The notes: generated by a model not told the origin, from the sequence alone. A stretch of DNA of 64,000 nt from Gerris lacustris (GCA_951217055.1 OX578282.1:73189092-73253091), one strand, 5' to 3'; positions 1-12,039 are shown, counted from the first letter of the stretch. Made by a program: numbers and translations.

Positions 1-242
1 ATATTGTAAATATAATTTTGTAATTATGAAGTATTGGAATCTTTTTTGAACTGTTTCCTTCCAAAATAACGAAATGCTTCACATAAAGGCTAAATTTTCA
101 CAGAAAATAAACGTCATACTTTTGGCTAAAAGGTCATAAAACCACCGATTTTCTTAAATAAACGTCATAAAACAGGATATTAAAAGTCATAGAATAAAGG
201 TCATGAAATGAAAAAATAAAAGTCATAAACGTCCTGTCTCTG
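1..242. mobile_element. hAT-like element, one terminus (other end outside window)
   Basis: This stretch closely matches the right end of the complete hAT element at 44223-45765. It shares the subterminal GTCATAAA-type motifs and ends in GTCCTGTCTCTG, against GTCCCGTCTCTG in the complete copy. The element stops at 242. The next 8 bases (GTTATTAC) would be one target duplication, but the other copy lies outside the window. No coding capacity is visible. The element sits inside the decayed copia element that resumes at about 250. Confidence 0.75.
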
Positions 243-800
243 GTTATTACCGTCACTGTTGTTTTGTTCTATATTTTCATAATTGTTTTCATTAATTAGA
301 TCACCCTGATTTTTCCTGATATCATCATCGTTCTCTCCTTCATCACCAAATTTAAATATCGTATAGTCTTTTTTAATTAATTAATATTTTGTATTAGTTT
401 ATAGCCGTTCTTTTCCTCAACAAATTTCACGTCCCGTGACTCTATAATTTTGTTTTTACTTTATGTCGAATATTCTGTAAGCCTTTCTGTTTCTGGAATA
501 CCAACAAAGATACCGGTTTTAGTTTTTGGATCAAATTTTTCTCGTTTTGACTTTTCTACCCAAAACTCACACTTGCATCCAAATATTTTTAAAAAATTTA
601 CATTCGGTTTAATTCCACTAAATTTTTCTTGAGGTGTTACGCGATCGTTATTTTTGGTAGGTGTCCTATTTTTTTAAAAATGTGGCTGCGCCCACAGCCT
701 CAGCCCAAAATTTTACCGGCAATTTAGCGTCAATTAGCATTGCCCTAGCACTTTCCACAATCCATCGATTGGCTTGCTCTGATTGGCTGCTGGGAAGGTT
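243..800 (-). pseudogene. Decayed Ty1/copia pol fragment: integrase C-terminal region and linker
   Basis: Read on the minus strand and allowing frameshifts, about 800 to 650 encodes a copia-type integrase stretch (IVESARAMLIDAKLPVKFW and a NRTPTK-like motif). From about 650 to 390 come the GIKPNV..LKIFGCK and FDPKTKTGIFVG motifs typical of copia integrase tails, then an ESRDVKF motif, and then an acidic, asparagine-rich linker to about 250. There are in-frame stops, for example between KFWAEAVGAATFLKK and the NRTP block. No RT follows because the hAT end at 1-242 interrupts. It probably belongs to the same element as the gag-protease remnant at 1313-2421. Confidence 0.7.
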
Positions 801-1312
801 ATTTTTATGTTAGTTCTAAACATTTTTTACACAAATAAACCATATAAATAGATTTTAATGTCTTAATGGAACATCTATTCCAAATTTCAAGAAAAAATAA
901 AAATATTTTTTTATTTAAAAATAAGTCTATTCTTTTTTTTTAATTAATAAGAAAAAAATATGTACAAAAAAACAACTATATATATTTATTTTCCAGACTT
1001 GGAGGAATATTCATGCCAAATTTCAAGATAAACAAAAAATATTTATTTTTATTTTTTTATAAAAAGTGTAAAAATAAAATGCATTAAATATAAAACTCAT
1101 ACGTTATTTTTTATGACTTCAAAGAACATCCATGCCAAATTTAAGAAAATTGATCAAAGCGTTAGGTCGTAAGCGCGTAACAAACATTTTCAAACGAAAT
1201 TCAAAACGGTCCAGTACCTGGGCAAGACCGGGGAAGAAAAAGTTAAAACATAGACCTCGGTCAACAAGTACGTTCGCACGAACCACACACAACATGCAGG
1301 TTATTTATTTTC
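801..1312. other. AT-rich insert between two parts of the copia remnant
   Basis: I see no gene. The stretch has at least three spaced copies of a phrase like CATGCCAAATTTCAAG (near 868-885, 1012-1026 and 1128-1145). Similar phrases recur in dispersed repeats elsewhere in the window. It separates the integrase part from the gag-protease part of the copia remnant, so it is either an insertion or a badly decayed segment of that element. Confidence 0.4.
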
Positions 1313-2421
1313 TCAGCACTCAATGACTTCACCATATTTATTCTCAATCACACCTCTGTCTCTCCAAAATTTTACACATTGATCATTCACAGTTAGCTTA
1401 CTAACTGAGAGTAGGTTGCCTTTGAGATCTGGTACCAACAAAACATCATCTAACTTGATTTCATTTCCTTCCTGATGAATGATTACTTGACCAATACCTT
1501 CTGATTTTATTACGCTGTCATCTGCTAAGCGTATTTTTCTTACTTCTTTTCTGAAGTTTTTCACTATAGATGTATCGCTCGTCATATTTTCGCTTGCTCC
1601 ACTGTCTAAAACGAATTTAACATGATCAATTTCCTGAGCTGCTGTCCAAGCGACTTCGCATGACTCATCATTACTGTCATTATCTTCATCAGCTGTTTTT
1701 GCATGGTTTTTAGTTGAGCTTTTATTTTTTCAGAATACTTCTTCTTCCATTTACTTGTATCATTTTTGTTTTTGTTTTTATTATGCCAACAGTCCTTCGC
1801 TATATGCGAAGCCTTGTGACAAATAAAACATGTTTTCTTACTTGTAGATACTAGTATGTACGTGCATGTAGTTCTTACATAGACGCTAATGTTACTGATG
1901 TCTGATTATCATATTGCCTAGCAATGTGATGATATTGTTCTGTCAAACCTCGTAGAATGGCAGTAGCAAGTTCCTCATCTTCTATCGAAGCTCCCGATCT
2001 GCGAGCTTGTTGCAACAATACTTGGGCTCTCTCGAGGTATTCTTTCCAATGCTCGGAGGACCTCATACTTAACCTTGCCAAATCATTTTTTACTTCTAGT
2101 CGTCTATGAGATGTATTTTCATCAAATCTTGTTGTTAATGTATCCATGATCTGTTTACTCGTCTGACACCTGTCAGTATGAGCCCCATGATTGCATCCTC
2201 CATGCTACATGTAATTATAGCTTGAGCGTCTGCATCTTTCTTCTTCCATTCATCATATCCAGAATGCCTTGGACCGGGGGGTTGCTTTCTAAAACATCAC
2301 TAAGCTCTTTTCCTGCTAGAATGTTTTTTATTCTAAACTTCCATGCTGTGAAATTCTTACCATCAAGCACTGGAACTCTGACACTATTCATTTTTCTTTC
2401 TTTTTCTAATAACTTCAACAA
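1313..2421 (-). pseudogene. Decayed Ty1/copia gag-protease
   Basis: Three reading-frame pieces on the minus strand form a copia gag and protease. From 2391 down, a start (MNSVRVPVLDGKNFTAWKFR) matches the copia gag N-terminal pattern. Between 2147 and 1875 lies the UBN2-like gag body. Near 1840-1780 is a CCHC knuckle (CFICHKASHIAKDC). Near 1610-1585 is a protease motif (DSGASEN), followed by the LLVPDLKGNLLSVSKL-type stretch to 1313. Frameshifts and stops break the frame at least twice (near 2215 and 1875-1750), so it cannot make a full Gag-Pol. RT and RNase H are absent here. Confidence 0.8.
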
Positions 2422-2538
2422 ATTTTATGATTTTTTTTTTTCTTTAAGTTTTTTTTAGTTTGACTTTTTTCTGTCAAAATTTTCAATTTCTTATCGTTCT
2501 GGACTTCTTCCTTCTTTCGGTTCAGTCCCTACTCTAAT

Positions 2539-2552
2539 GAGCCCATAACCCA
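2539..2552 (-). other. Copia primer-binding site (initiator tRNA-Met half-molecule type)
   Basis: The minus strand reads TGGGTTATGGGCTC immediately after a CA-ending LTR-like stretch and upstream of gag. Copia elements are known to prime from the anticodon-loop region of cleaved initiator tRNA-Met, whose complement is close to TGGGTTATGGGCCC. One mismatch is visible. The position relative to gag fits a PBS. Confidence 0.65.
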
Positions 2553-2621
2553 TGTTGGTTCATAATCTATTCTAAATCTATCTTCTATTAAATATAAAAC
2601 TATTCTTTACAAGAACCAACA
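2553..2621 (-). repeat. Copia 5' LTR or LTR remnant
   Basis: On the minus strand this 69-bp stretch begins TGTTGGTTC and ends GAACCAACA, a 9-bp inverted terminus of the TGTTG...CAACA kind common in copia LTRs. It lies directly next to the putative PBS. It is unusually short for an LTR, and the foldback MITE abuts it at 2621, so it may be truncated. No second copy was recognised. Confidence 0.4.
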
Positions 2622-3197
2622 GTCCAGGAGATAGCGTGCAAAAAAGTGTCTGACTAACATCAAGCTAGAATTTTGTATACAAGTAAATCTTTTAGCCCCT
2701 TTTAAGAATATGTGGTCGGCTAAGTTCGTCTGCGGGACATAGCTTGGTTATTGGCGTTTGAAAAAAACAAACCGGTGGAGAGCGGCCATGTCTCACCAAT
2801 TATGGTGGACAATGTGATTTTCATGACCCTGAGTACAGAATTAGTTAGTAGACCAAAAATCAAGTCGGTGTTATTTTCACACTTGATAGGTTAGTTATTC
2901 AAATATTACTAAAAATCAACGTGGTCACCTGTCAACGGACAAACTAACATCAACTTGATTTTTGCTGTACTAACTAATTTTGTTCTCAGGATCATGAAAA
3001 TCACATTGTCCACCATAATTGGTGAGACATGGCCGCTCTCCACCGGTTTGATTTTTTCAAACGCCTATTGCCAAGCTATGTCCCCCAGACGAACTTAGCC
3101 AACCACATATTGTTAAAAGGCGCTAAAAGATTGACTTGTATACAAAATTCTAGCTTGATGTTAGTCAGACACTTTTTTGCACGCTATCTCCTGGACT
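2621..3197. mobile_element. Near-perfect foldback MITE, copy 1
   Basis: The 577-bp element is almost entirely one palindrome, with the centre near 2910. Outer ends are AGTCCAGGAGATAGCGTGC and its reverse complement at 3179-3197. The arms contain matching blocks, such as GTCCACCATAATTGGTGAGA against its complement. Related copies lie at 10076-10476 and 30887-31366. I could not define a convincing target duplication. It has no coding potential; a 70-residue frame at 3029-3241 is an accident of the arm. Confidence 0.85.
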
Positions 3198-3566
3198 ACA
3201 ACAACAGAATGAATTTATTTGTCATGATGACAACCAAGTAAACATTTTTAGATGTTGTTAAATATTTTAAATACATTAATAAAAGTATCCCAACATTAGT
3301 CCGTATCTCCTCTGTTGCTAGCTTTCTCCTTCTATCCTCTAACTCCCTTGATTGTTATGACTTCTACCTTTTGGAACCATCTTGTTAGTCTACCTTTTCT
3401 TCTCACACTATACATGTATCAATCTCTGAGGCATATACATTAGTAAACATACACTTATATAAGTCTAAATAGAGGCTCTAGCAGCCATACACATACATAA
3501 GTCTGTTTTCAACAGCACATTGACTGAATGTGATTATTATTGGTGTAAGTTTTATGTGTTTTACAG
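3198..3566. other. Intronic or upstream DNA before the first visible ASPH exon
   Basis: AT-rich sequence with no recognised gene. It ends in a pyrimidine-poor but usable acceptor (TTTTACAG) at 3559-3566. It is presumably intron, because the next exon begins in mid-protein. Confidence 0.5.
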
Positions 3567-3694
3567 ATTTACGAGAAGGGAGTATTGCTGGGTTTATTTA
3601 GATCTAAGTATCAGCGGTCACTGTACAATGTAGACAGACTTACAGCGCGGCCCTGGTGGACTCTAAACCAAACTACTTACATGGCATTCTTCAG
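3567..3694 (+). CDS. Asph: ASPH exon A
   Basis: The exon follows TTTTACAG and ends before GTAACA. It encodes the stretch from IYEKGVLLGLFRSKYQRSLY to TTYMAFFR and leaves a phase-2 end completed by the next exon. It is preceded by at least one exon that is not in the window. Confidence 0.9.
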
Positions 3695-6014
3695 GTAACA
3701 CCTTTCAATACATCAAATATACCCATTTTAGAGCTTTTATTCATTTTTAAAATTGATTTTGTCAGGTTAATAATAGTCAGTGTTATGTCAGTAAATGATT
3801 TTTTTATATGGAGCTGTTGTGTCGGTGTTAGGAAGTTGGAGTCGAACTGGAAAGCTATAAAGGAGGAAGGGCTGCGAGCCATCCAGTATAAGAAAGGTTT
3901 CCTGGACGAAGCAGAGAGCTTGAGAGACACCGGGGACTGGAAGCAGTTTGAACTCTACGCTAGAGGTACTTCACTTCCTCACTAACTCGGGTGGTAACTA
4001 TGCTTCATTTCACCATTCATATTCAGTCTTTTTTTTATTAACTAACTTGGGGGGGGGGGGGGGGGGTGCAACTGCGGTGTTTGGTCCGTACTCAATGAAT
4101 TATCAAGTTTAGTGATTACGGGACGTTACCAGCAAAATAAGGCCCTTCGCTATTGGTTAGTTAACTATTGATAAGCCAGATATGGCACACTTGGTTCATT
4201 ATTTCCATTCGGTCCCATCAGCATGCGGTTACAAGATGTCAAAAACTGTGACTTGACGGCAGAGCAGAGTAAACAACGCGCCAGACCGTTACCATTTACT
4301 ACTCAAGAGATTTAATGTTTACGGGTTTATTCATTGAAAGTTTATATTTAAGATGCTTTTTACAAGTTTTTTTCCTACATATTCCTCATTATAATCTGTT
4401 GGAAGGTATTCATGAGAAAATTAAGTAAACACCAGTGTGAGGACACCACCGCCTGCACCTTAAGAAAACTGTTAGAAAATGTCCAAATTTTTTAAACTAG
4501 GATATTAAAGTTTTTTCTAATTATTTTGAAGTTTGACTTTTGTAAAAACTAGTCCACTGATTATGGCCAATCAAAAATATTTATTGCTGTGGTCGGATAA
4601 TTTGTACTTTGGAGAACTATATTCATTAATAATAATAATAAATAATAATAATCTTTATTTGTAGGGACTATAAAAATAGTATTACAAAAAGTCAACATTT
4701 GATTAAACTTCAATGCATGGAAATTTCAATTTTTCAACGTTCCTTAATTCATTTAAATAAAAGCTTACTACGTGTCAGATTACAGACCAAAAATAATAAT
4801 ATGACTATAATTCAATTATAATTCAATATAATTCATTACAATTCAATTATAATTCATTGTGAGAAAGTGACACAGAATCTTGGTAAAAATAACCGACTTG
4901 ATTTATTGATATTATCAAGTAGCCGACAGCATTGTTGGATTATCTAAAATGCTTGTTGTGTTTTGGACTGGTAACAGGTATGAAAAACACTGCTAACTGT
5001 GACAGGGCTAAAGTGACGTGTCAGCTGATAGGAGAATTTGAAGCGGCGCGGGGCTGTCGTCGTGGCCAAGCCAAGTTCAGTCTCATGGAGGCGGGAACCC
5101 ACGTCTGGCCTCACTGTGGACCGACTAACTGCAGACTCAGAGCTCATCTCGGTCTTATAGTACCACAGGGACCTGAAATCAGGGTTGCCAACATTACCAG
5201 GTAATTGTTTTACACTTCTAGCAGATCATCTTAAAAAATTGTGGGTTGTTCTTCTTGAAAGTATTTTTGAGCTCATTGTGTGAGTGTGAGTACTATAAAA
5301 TTCAAGTAATTAAAAGTACTTCCAGCAGTCAGTTCCAGTCGGATCCCCATGCAGTAAGCATCATTTTTTTTTTTTTTTAGTGCATACACTAGCGAGGTAC
5401 CCTTTTTAAGTTCATTTTATATTGGTGTTGGTGAGATCTATTGCAGCCAAATCTTTTTAAAAAAATAATTTAATATGTTCTGCTCTAACTAACGCTCTGT
5501 AATTAGAAACCGGACCTTCTTATTCCTCGTAGTAGAGACCCTCAATTCTACTTGGATTCACAAGACACCTAATATGCAATCACATTCTGTAAGCTCAGTT
5601 ATATGTTGCTTTTTCCACAATGCATGTACATTGTTCGCTTACAAATAATCAAACCAAACAGAACAATGTTCATCCGAAAGTTTTGAATTTTAATAAAAAA
5701 AATTAGCTACAGTAGATACTACTATTGTCGATATGAAATGAACGCAGGCGACTTCTGTTCCCTCTGCTAGTTTAAAATAGTTACTTATAGTGTGGTAACA
5801 TATTGCTTTAATAAAACAGCTCTAGAATCTTGTTTAGATGTATTCTGGTTTTCGTTGTGTCAGGTCTTGGGAGGAGGGTAAGGTGATTGTATTTGACGAT
5901 AGTTTTGAGCACGAGGTTTGGCATCGAGGCAGCGAACCCAGACTCGTTCTCATTGTGGATGTCTGGCACCCGGAGCTCACCCCGGCAGAGAGGAAATCAC
6001 TCTCACCGATATAG
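3567..6014 (+). CDS. Asph: Aspartyl/asparaginyl beta-hydroxylase, last four coding exons
   Basis: Four exons (3567-3694, 3832-3965, 4978-5200, 5864-6014) splice in consistent phase through GT-AG introns and end in TAG at 6012-6014. The product is the C-terminal catalytic half of an ASPH-family enzyme, a 2-oxoglutarate- and Fe(II)-dependent hydroxylase of Asp/Asn in EGF-like domains, acting in the ER. Family motifs appear in order: GLFRSKYQRSLYNV, RPWW, NWKAIKEEGL, GDWKQFELY, CRRGQAKFS, THVWPHCGPTNCRLRAHLGL, WEEGKVIVFDDSFEHEVWH, LVLIVDVWHPELT. The expected iron-binding histidines (in WPHCG and SFEHEVW) and the cosubstrate arginine (in EPRLVLIVD) are present. The N-terminal membrane and TPR-like part lies outside the window. 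The catalytic part looks intact. Confidence 0.93.
3832..3965 (+). CDS. Asph: ASPH exon B
   Basis: Acceptor GGTGTTAG, donor GTACTT. It encodes KLESNWKAIKEEGLRAIQYK to GDWKQFELYARG and ends in phase 1. The frame also stays open through the upstream intron (from 3656), which gives a misleading unspliced ORF. Confidence 0.9.
3966..4977 (+). other. Asph: ASPH intron with poly-G tract and AAT microsatellite
   Basis: This is the intron between exons B and C. It holds an 18-base G run at 4049-4066, an imperfect (AAT)n near 4629-4651, and several ATTCAATTATAATTCA-type short repeats at 4811-4856. No coding sequence was recognised. Confidence 0.7.
4978..5200 (+). CDS. Asph: ASPH exon C (catalytic core)
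   Basis: Acceptor GGTAACAG, donor GTAATT. It encodes the core with CRRGQAKFSLMEAGTHVWPH and TNCRLRAHLGLIVPQ, including the first iron-binding histidine, and ends in phase 2 within an Arg codon. Confidence 0.93.
5201..5863 (+). other. Asph: ASPH last intron
   Basis: Intron of 663 bp bounded by GTAATT and GTGTCAG. It contains a poly-T run near 5366-5379. Nothing else was recognised. Confidence 0.7.
5864..6014 (+). CDS. Asph: ASPH terminal coding exon
   Basis: Acceptor TTGTGTCAG. It encodes WEEGKVIVFDDSFEHEVWHR to WHPELTPAERKSLSPI and then TAG. It carries the second iron ligand (FEHEVW) and the cosubstrate arginine. An AATAAA lies at about 6070, just before the mariner insertion at 6095. Transcript end and any 3' UTR splicing (a GTAAGC follows at about 6042) cannot be settled by eye. 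Confidence 0.93.
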
Positions 6015-6494
6015 ACACGCAACGGCCCCACGGCTCGAGTCGGTAAGCACCTTGAGTTTCTTTAGTTCAAATAAAACTTACTGGCAAAGTTGTACGAGGT
6101 CCTACCCAAAAGTTCCCCAACTCTGTGTATAACTCTTCCAACTACTGTAGTGCATCGATTTGCCGCTAGGTTTCAGTACTAGTACGTCTCCAAAACCCCT
6201 CCTATCGTTTTCACATTTTTTTGCGTTCTTTTGTCTTCTCAGTGAGGTGAAATCTGTGTTACTGTTAGTTGTATTCTGCGATAGCGTAATGAGGTATTTG
6301 AAAGAGCAACTCATTTGCATCAAATTTTGTTTCAAGCTCGGGAAAACGGCGACCGAAACTCACCAAATGCTTCGACAATCAATTAATGACTGAATTTTGA
6401 TCATTGATACGGGTCATTACGCTATCGCAGAACACAACTAATAGTAACACAGACATCACCTCACTGAGAAGACAAAAGTAAGCAAAAAAATACG

Positions 6495-7070
6495 TGTGGT
6501 GTCATGGAACACCCGGTAGGAACCAAGTTCCTTACACTTTTCTTAAATATAAATTATAAAATCGCTGTAATAACTACGTATACATTGTGGAGTTAGAAAA
6601 GAGACAGAATTAAAAGTAACTAACTATTTGTACTAGCGGAGTTAAGGCAAAATTAAATGAAAATCTTTTTATTATCTTTGAAGCGAGCGTCTTTCAATAA
6701 ATAATGTATTGTATATTGAGAGAAAAGTTAATGATAAATTTATAGTTAAAGCAGATGGTTGTACAACGAAAAAGAACTGTCCTCCCAGGCCCCGTCGGCA
6801 TATTACTCCAATTAAATATTAAAATAAAAAATATAAATCATTAACTCACAAAAGCTTCTGCTTGTATCAGGTTGAAATGTTACATGCTTGTTTCAATTGT
6901 ACTGTAGGTGATGTATACAAAGTTTTATTTAAATGTTTACGTTAGAACGTAAGATATCGGTAAAAACGTTGTTTTCTTTATTTTAATCGGTTTGGTACGC
7001 TTTAATAAATTTAGCGATCTTTATCACTTCATAGTAGTGTCGGTGTTCGTTTTACTAAAAAACATTATTT
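6495..7070. other. AT-rich interior of the mariner composite
   Basis: I recognise no gene, repeat family or RNA in this stretch. Confidence 0.4.
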
Positions 7071-7073
7071 AAA

Positions 7074-7742
7074 AAAGTTGTTTGTCTCATTAAATAGATG
7101 AAGTTAGAATTTTTTCCCGTCCATAAATTCCAATTTTAAATTCGAAGCTTATGTTTACGCGAGCGTTGCACGTGAACACTTGGGCGGATAACGTTGTTCA
7201 ACGAACTTGTCCCTGACATTGGTAAAATGAACATGTGTACCAAATTTCAACTAAGTCGGTCAACTTTTACACAAGTTATCGCCAATGGTAGATTTCGTGA
7301 CGGATTTTGCGTTACGGTGATTTCATGACGGTGATTTTGGTCGTTTTTTTTCGGATTCACTCCTGGGCTCCAGAACGTGCCATAAGGAACTTCGTTCCAA
7401 AAATATTTAAAAAAAGTTGTTTGTCTCAATAAATAGATGAAGTTAGAATTTTTTCCCGTCCAAAAATTCCAATTTTAAATTCGAAGTTTATGTTTACGCG
7501 AGCGTTGCGCATGAATGCTTGGGCGGATAACGTTGTCCAACGAACTTGTCCCGGACATTGGTAAAATGAACATGTGTACCAAATTTTAACTAAGTCGGTC
7601 AACTTTTACTCCACAGTTATCGCCATCGGTAGATTTTGTGACGGTGATTTTGTGACGGTTATTTTGTGACGGTGATTTTGGTCGTTTTTTTCGGATTCAC
7701 TCCCGGGCTCCAGAACGTGCCATAAGGAACTTCGTTCCAAAA
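7074..7742. repeat. Two-unit tandem duplication, period about 339 bp
   Basis: Two adjacent units start at about 7074 and about 7413. Both contain GTTGTTTGTCTCA, ATTTTTTCCCGTCC, GGCGGATAACGTTGT and CCATAAGGAACTTCGTTCC. The second unit has small differences and extra GTGACGGTGATTTT units near 7637-7677. Units are roughly 90% or more alike by eye. Confidence 0.85.
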
Positions 7743-7876
7743 AAAAATGTGAAAACGATAGGAGGGGTTTGGGAGACGTACTAGTACTGAAACCTAGCGG
7801 CAAATCGATGCACTACAGTAGTTAGAAGAGTTATACACAGAGTTGGGGAACTTTTGGGTAGCACCTTGTAAATAGG

Positions 7877-8440
7877 TACTGAATCATTTTGTGAACATTG
7901 TTTAACTCCTGCTCAAGCTGAACTGTACAATTTAGAAAACTACAATCTGGGTGAAATCTTCTGTCGTTCTAATAATCTGACCACAGACTCAGGATGTGGA
8001 GGTACAATACTTTTCAACAAAAAGGGTGTTCAATTTAAGAAGCGTAAAGACATTAATGATCTAGCTGCGAATAATATACTTGAAATCAGTGCCGTTGAGC
8101 TGATGGACTTTAAAACCATTGTTATATCATTAAACAGGACTCCTAGCTCTAAGCTAGTCACATTCTTAGAATTATTTGAATGTCCTAGAAAAAATGTTTA
8201 ACAATGGTGTCCAACAATTAATAGTTGGTGCGATTCCAAGGTTAACTTTGTTAACCCGAGTAAATGCTCCGAATGTGAATCTTTATTTTCTAGTTGTGGA
8301 ACTACAAGCAACTCCAGCCTTAAATGTATTGATAATATTTTTACTAATATCAGCACATCTGTAAAAGTAGAATCAAATTGGCTTTCAGATCACGACACTT
8401 TTCTAGGTATTTTTTATCCTTCTAAAGTCCAATGTATTAA
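7877..8440 (+). pseudogene. Non-LTR retrotransposon endonuclease fragment
   Basis: From 7877 an open stretch reads LTPAQAELYNLENYNLGEIF, CRSNN, CGGTILFNKKGV and EISAVELMDFKTIVISLNRT, matching the middle of a LINE apurinic-type endonuclease. After a break near 8190-8260, a second frame (about 8300-8440) reads CIDNIFTNIST and NWLSDHDTFLGIF, the C-terminal part with the SDH catalytic motif. It is truncated at both ends with at least one frameshift, and has no RT. Confidence 0.7.
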
Positions 8441-9020
8441 GATGTCTGACTTTATTGTTGAACATTTATTTTCTTGTTTTTTTCTACTCTGGCTACTTGT
8501 CAGAGTTTTCAAAATGAGAGCTGGAAGTATTGTGATTTCGTTGAGGGGAAACCTTTTTGCTTTTGTACAAGAATTATTTAGGATCCCGTCCGAATAATTT
8601 CACGGTCGGTAACAATCATTCCACTATAATTCAAAAACTAGTCCGTTATCTTAAGCTTGAACTGTACCATTGGAAACCTTATGAAAGGCAGAAGCTTTTC
8701 CTTAATTCGCCACACTTCTAACATTCCTCAATTAAGAGAAGAAGGCTCTGCAATTTCGTGGTTGAATTTTTAAAAATAAAAATGTTTAAACGTTACAGGA
8801 CTTACAGAGTGATCATTTGAAAAGTAGTGAGTGAAATTTTCATGAAGCACTCTAAAAACAGAAATAAATTGATATCTCGACAACTATTGAGAAATAAACG
8901 GGCATGTCCTGACTCGTTATTTTTTGTTACATTGGACCCATAGAATCCACCAGTTTTGTTATGACATTTTATCGTGGGTCACCGTGTATATAAGAGCGTC
9001 ACATTTTTCAGTACTGAACT
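8441..9020. other. No recognised feature
   Basis: AT-rich sequence between the LINE remnant and the satellite. Short frames only. A TATATAAGAGCG stretch at 8988 looks TATA-like, but nothing downstream supports a promoter. Confidence 0.4.
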
Positions 9021-9620
9021 GGTTATCTACACTTTGGTAGTCCATACAATTAGCACTATTGGTTATCTTCACTTTGGTAGTCCATACAATTAGCACTATT
9101 GGTTATCTTCACTTTGGTAGTCCATACAATTAGCACTATTGGTTGTCTACACTTAGGTAGTCCTTACAATTTGCACTATTGGTTGTCTACACTTAGGTAG
9201 TCCATACAATTAGCACTATTGGTTGTCTACACTTAGGTAGTCCATACAATTAGCACTATTGGTTGTCTACACTTAGGTAGTCCATACAATTAGCACTATT
9301 GGTTATCTACACTTTGGTAGTCCATACAATTAGCACTATTGGTTATCTACACTTTGGTAGTCCATACAATTAGCACTATTGGTTGTCTACACTTAGGTAG
9401 TCCATACAATTTGCACTATTGGTTGTCTACACTTAGGTAGTCCATACAATTAGCACTATTGGTTGTCTACACTTAGGTAGTCCATACATTTAGCACTATT
9501 GGTTATCTACACTTAGGTAGTCCATACAATTAGCACTATTGGTTATCTACACTTTGGTAGTCCATACAATTAGCACTATTGGTTATCTACACTTAGGTAG
9601 TCCATACAATTAGCACTATG
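9021..9620. repeat. Satellite of exactly 15 units of 40 bp
   Basis: Every unit is 40 bp, with no indels. Units begin GGTTATCTAC or GGTTGTCTAC and end CACTATT. Two linked variant sites define unit types: A at unit position 5 usually pairs with T at position 15 (units 1-3, 8, 9, 14), and G at 5 pairs with A at 15 (units 4-7, 10-12). Units 13 and 15 are recombinant (A with A). Units 4 and 10, each the first G-type unit after T-type units, also share TTGCACTATT. There are no spacers, so it is not a CRISPR array. Confidence 0.97.
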
Positions 9621-10075
9621 GGCCAACAGTTACGTTATTCTTTTTTCTATGATTTGTTATACAAAATGTTTGTAGACAAGTTTTAAGGAAGGCCCAGACT
9701 TTTAATAATATTGTGCTCTTATAATTAATTTCAGTTTAGGGCGGTGAGACTATAAATTTATGCTTATTTAATCATCTGATTTTTGCATGTTTCCAGTTCA
9801 ATGGATTGGCTCTGGACCCAAACTTGCATTAAACAGAAACAAGCAGCATTCTACTCATTCTACCAGTCAGAACAGCAAATCAGTAAATGTTTACTGCCTC
9901 ATCATAAAAATATTGCTAAAATCTTTTAATTATTTTAATAATTCTGGGGAGACAACTTAACATTTATTGAGGGAAAAAAGTGTTAAAGGTATAATGTTTA
10001 TGAATTTATATTTGTGCCAAACAAATTTTATCTATGTTGTACTTAATTTATTTGAATTATTTATTTTCTTTATAA
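9621..10075. other. No recognised feature
   Basis: AT-rich sequence between the satellite and the foldback MITE. Only short chance frames are seen. Confidence 0.4.
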
Positions 10076-10476
10076 TCCAGGAGATAGCGTGCAAAAAAGT
10101 GTCTTACAGACATCAAGCTAGAATTTTATGTATAAGTAAATGTTTTAGTGCCTTTTAAGAATATGTGGTTGGCTAAGTTCGTCTGTGGGGCATAGCTTGC
10201 CTATAGGCATTTGATAAAAACAAACCGGTGGAGAACAGCCATGTCCCGCCCTTTTTGGGGGACAATGTGATTTTCATGATCCTGAGTACAAACTTAGTTA
10301 GTAGACCAATACCTCTTTCATTTAGAGTAATATTTGACCAACTAACCTATGTCATTATGTCCTGTAGACCAACTTAGCCGACCACATATTCTTAAAAGAT
10401 ACCAAAACATTTACTTACACACAAAATTCTAGCTTGATGTGAGTCAGACACTTTTTTGCATGCTATCTCTTCGACT
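10076..10476. mobile_element. Foldback MITE, copy 2 (internally deleted)
   Basis: The ends match copy 1: CCAGGAGATAGCGTGCAAAA at the left and GCATGCTATCTCTTCGACT at the right. It is about 175 bp shorter than copy 1 because the central spacer and part of the arms are missing. The arms carry more substitutions, suggesting an older or independently decayed copy. Confidence 0.8.
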
Positions 10477-10577
10477 AAATTCAGTATTGAAACAATTTCT
10501 GATCTTAAACCTAGTATTTATGTATACAGATTAAATATTTCATCATTATAACACCAAATTCAATAGTGTACTCAGTG

Positions 10578-12039
<1,462 letters not shown>

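Larger units (their letters stand above)
6095..7868. mobile_element. Mariner-derived foldback element, copy 1 (composite)
   Basis: Both ends carry the same mariner-like terminal sequence: CGAGGTCCTACCCAAAAG at the left and its near reverse complement, GGGTAGCACCTTG, at the right. Each is flanked by TA (6093-6094 and 7869-7870). About 130 bp of each end match in inverted orientation. Behind the left end lies the start of a mariner transposase (LICIKFCFKLGKTATETHQM, about 6305-6372), and part of this (6225-6300) recurs inverted at 6405-6490. No catalytic domain is present. The interior holds unrelated AT-rich DNA and a tandem duplication (7074-7742). It lies just downstream of the ASPH stop codon. 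Confidence 0.75.

Noticed and set aside
3656..3985. 109-codon ORF in the ASPH region
   Set aside because: Reads straight through an intron between exons A and B; only the exon B part is real.
6160..6393. 77-codon ORF as an intact transposase
   Set aside because: Only the leader and first part of the HTH domain are present before the sequence folds back on itself.
9021..9620. CRISPR-like regular repeat array
   Set aside because: Units are contiguous 40-mers with no spacers, in a eukaryotic context.
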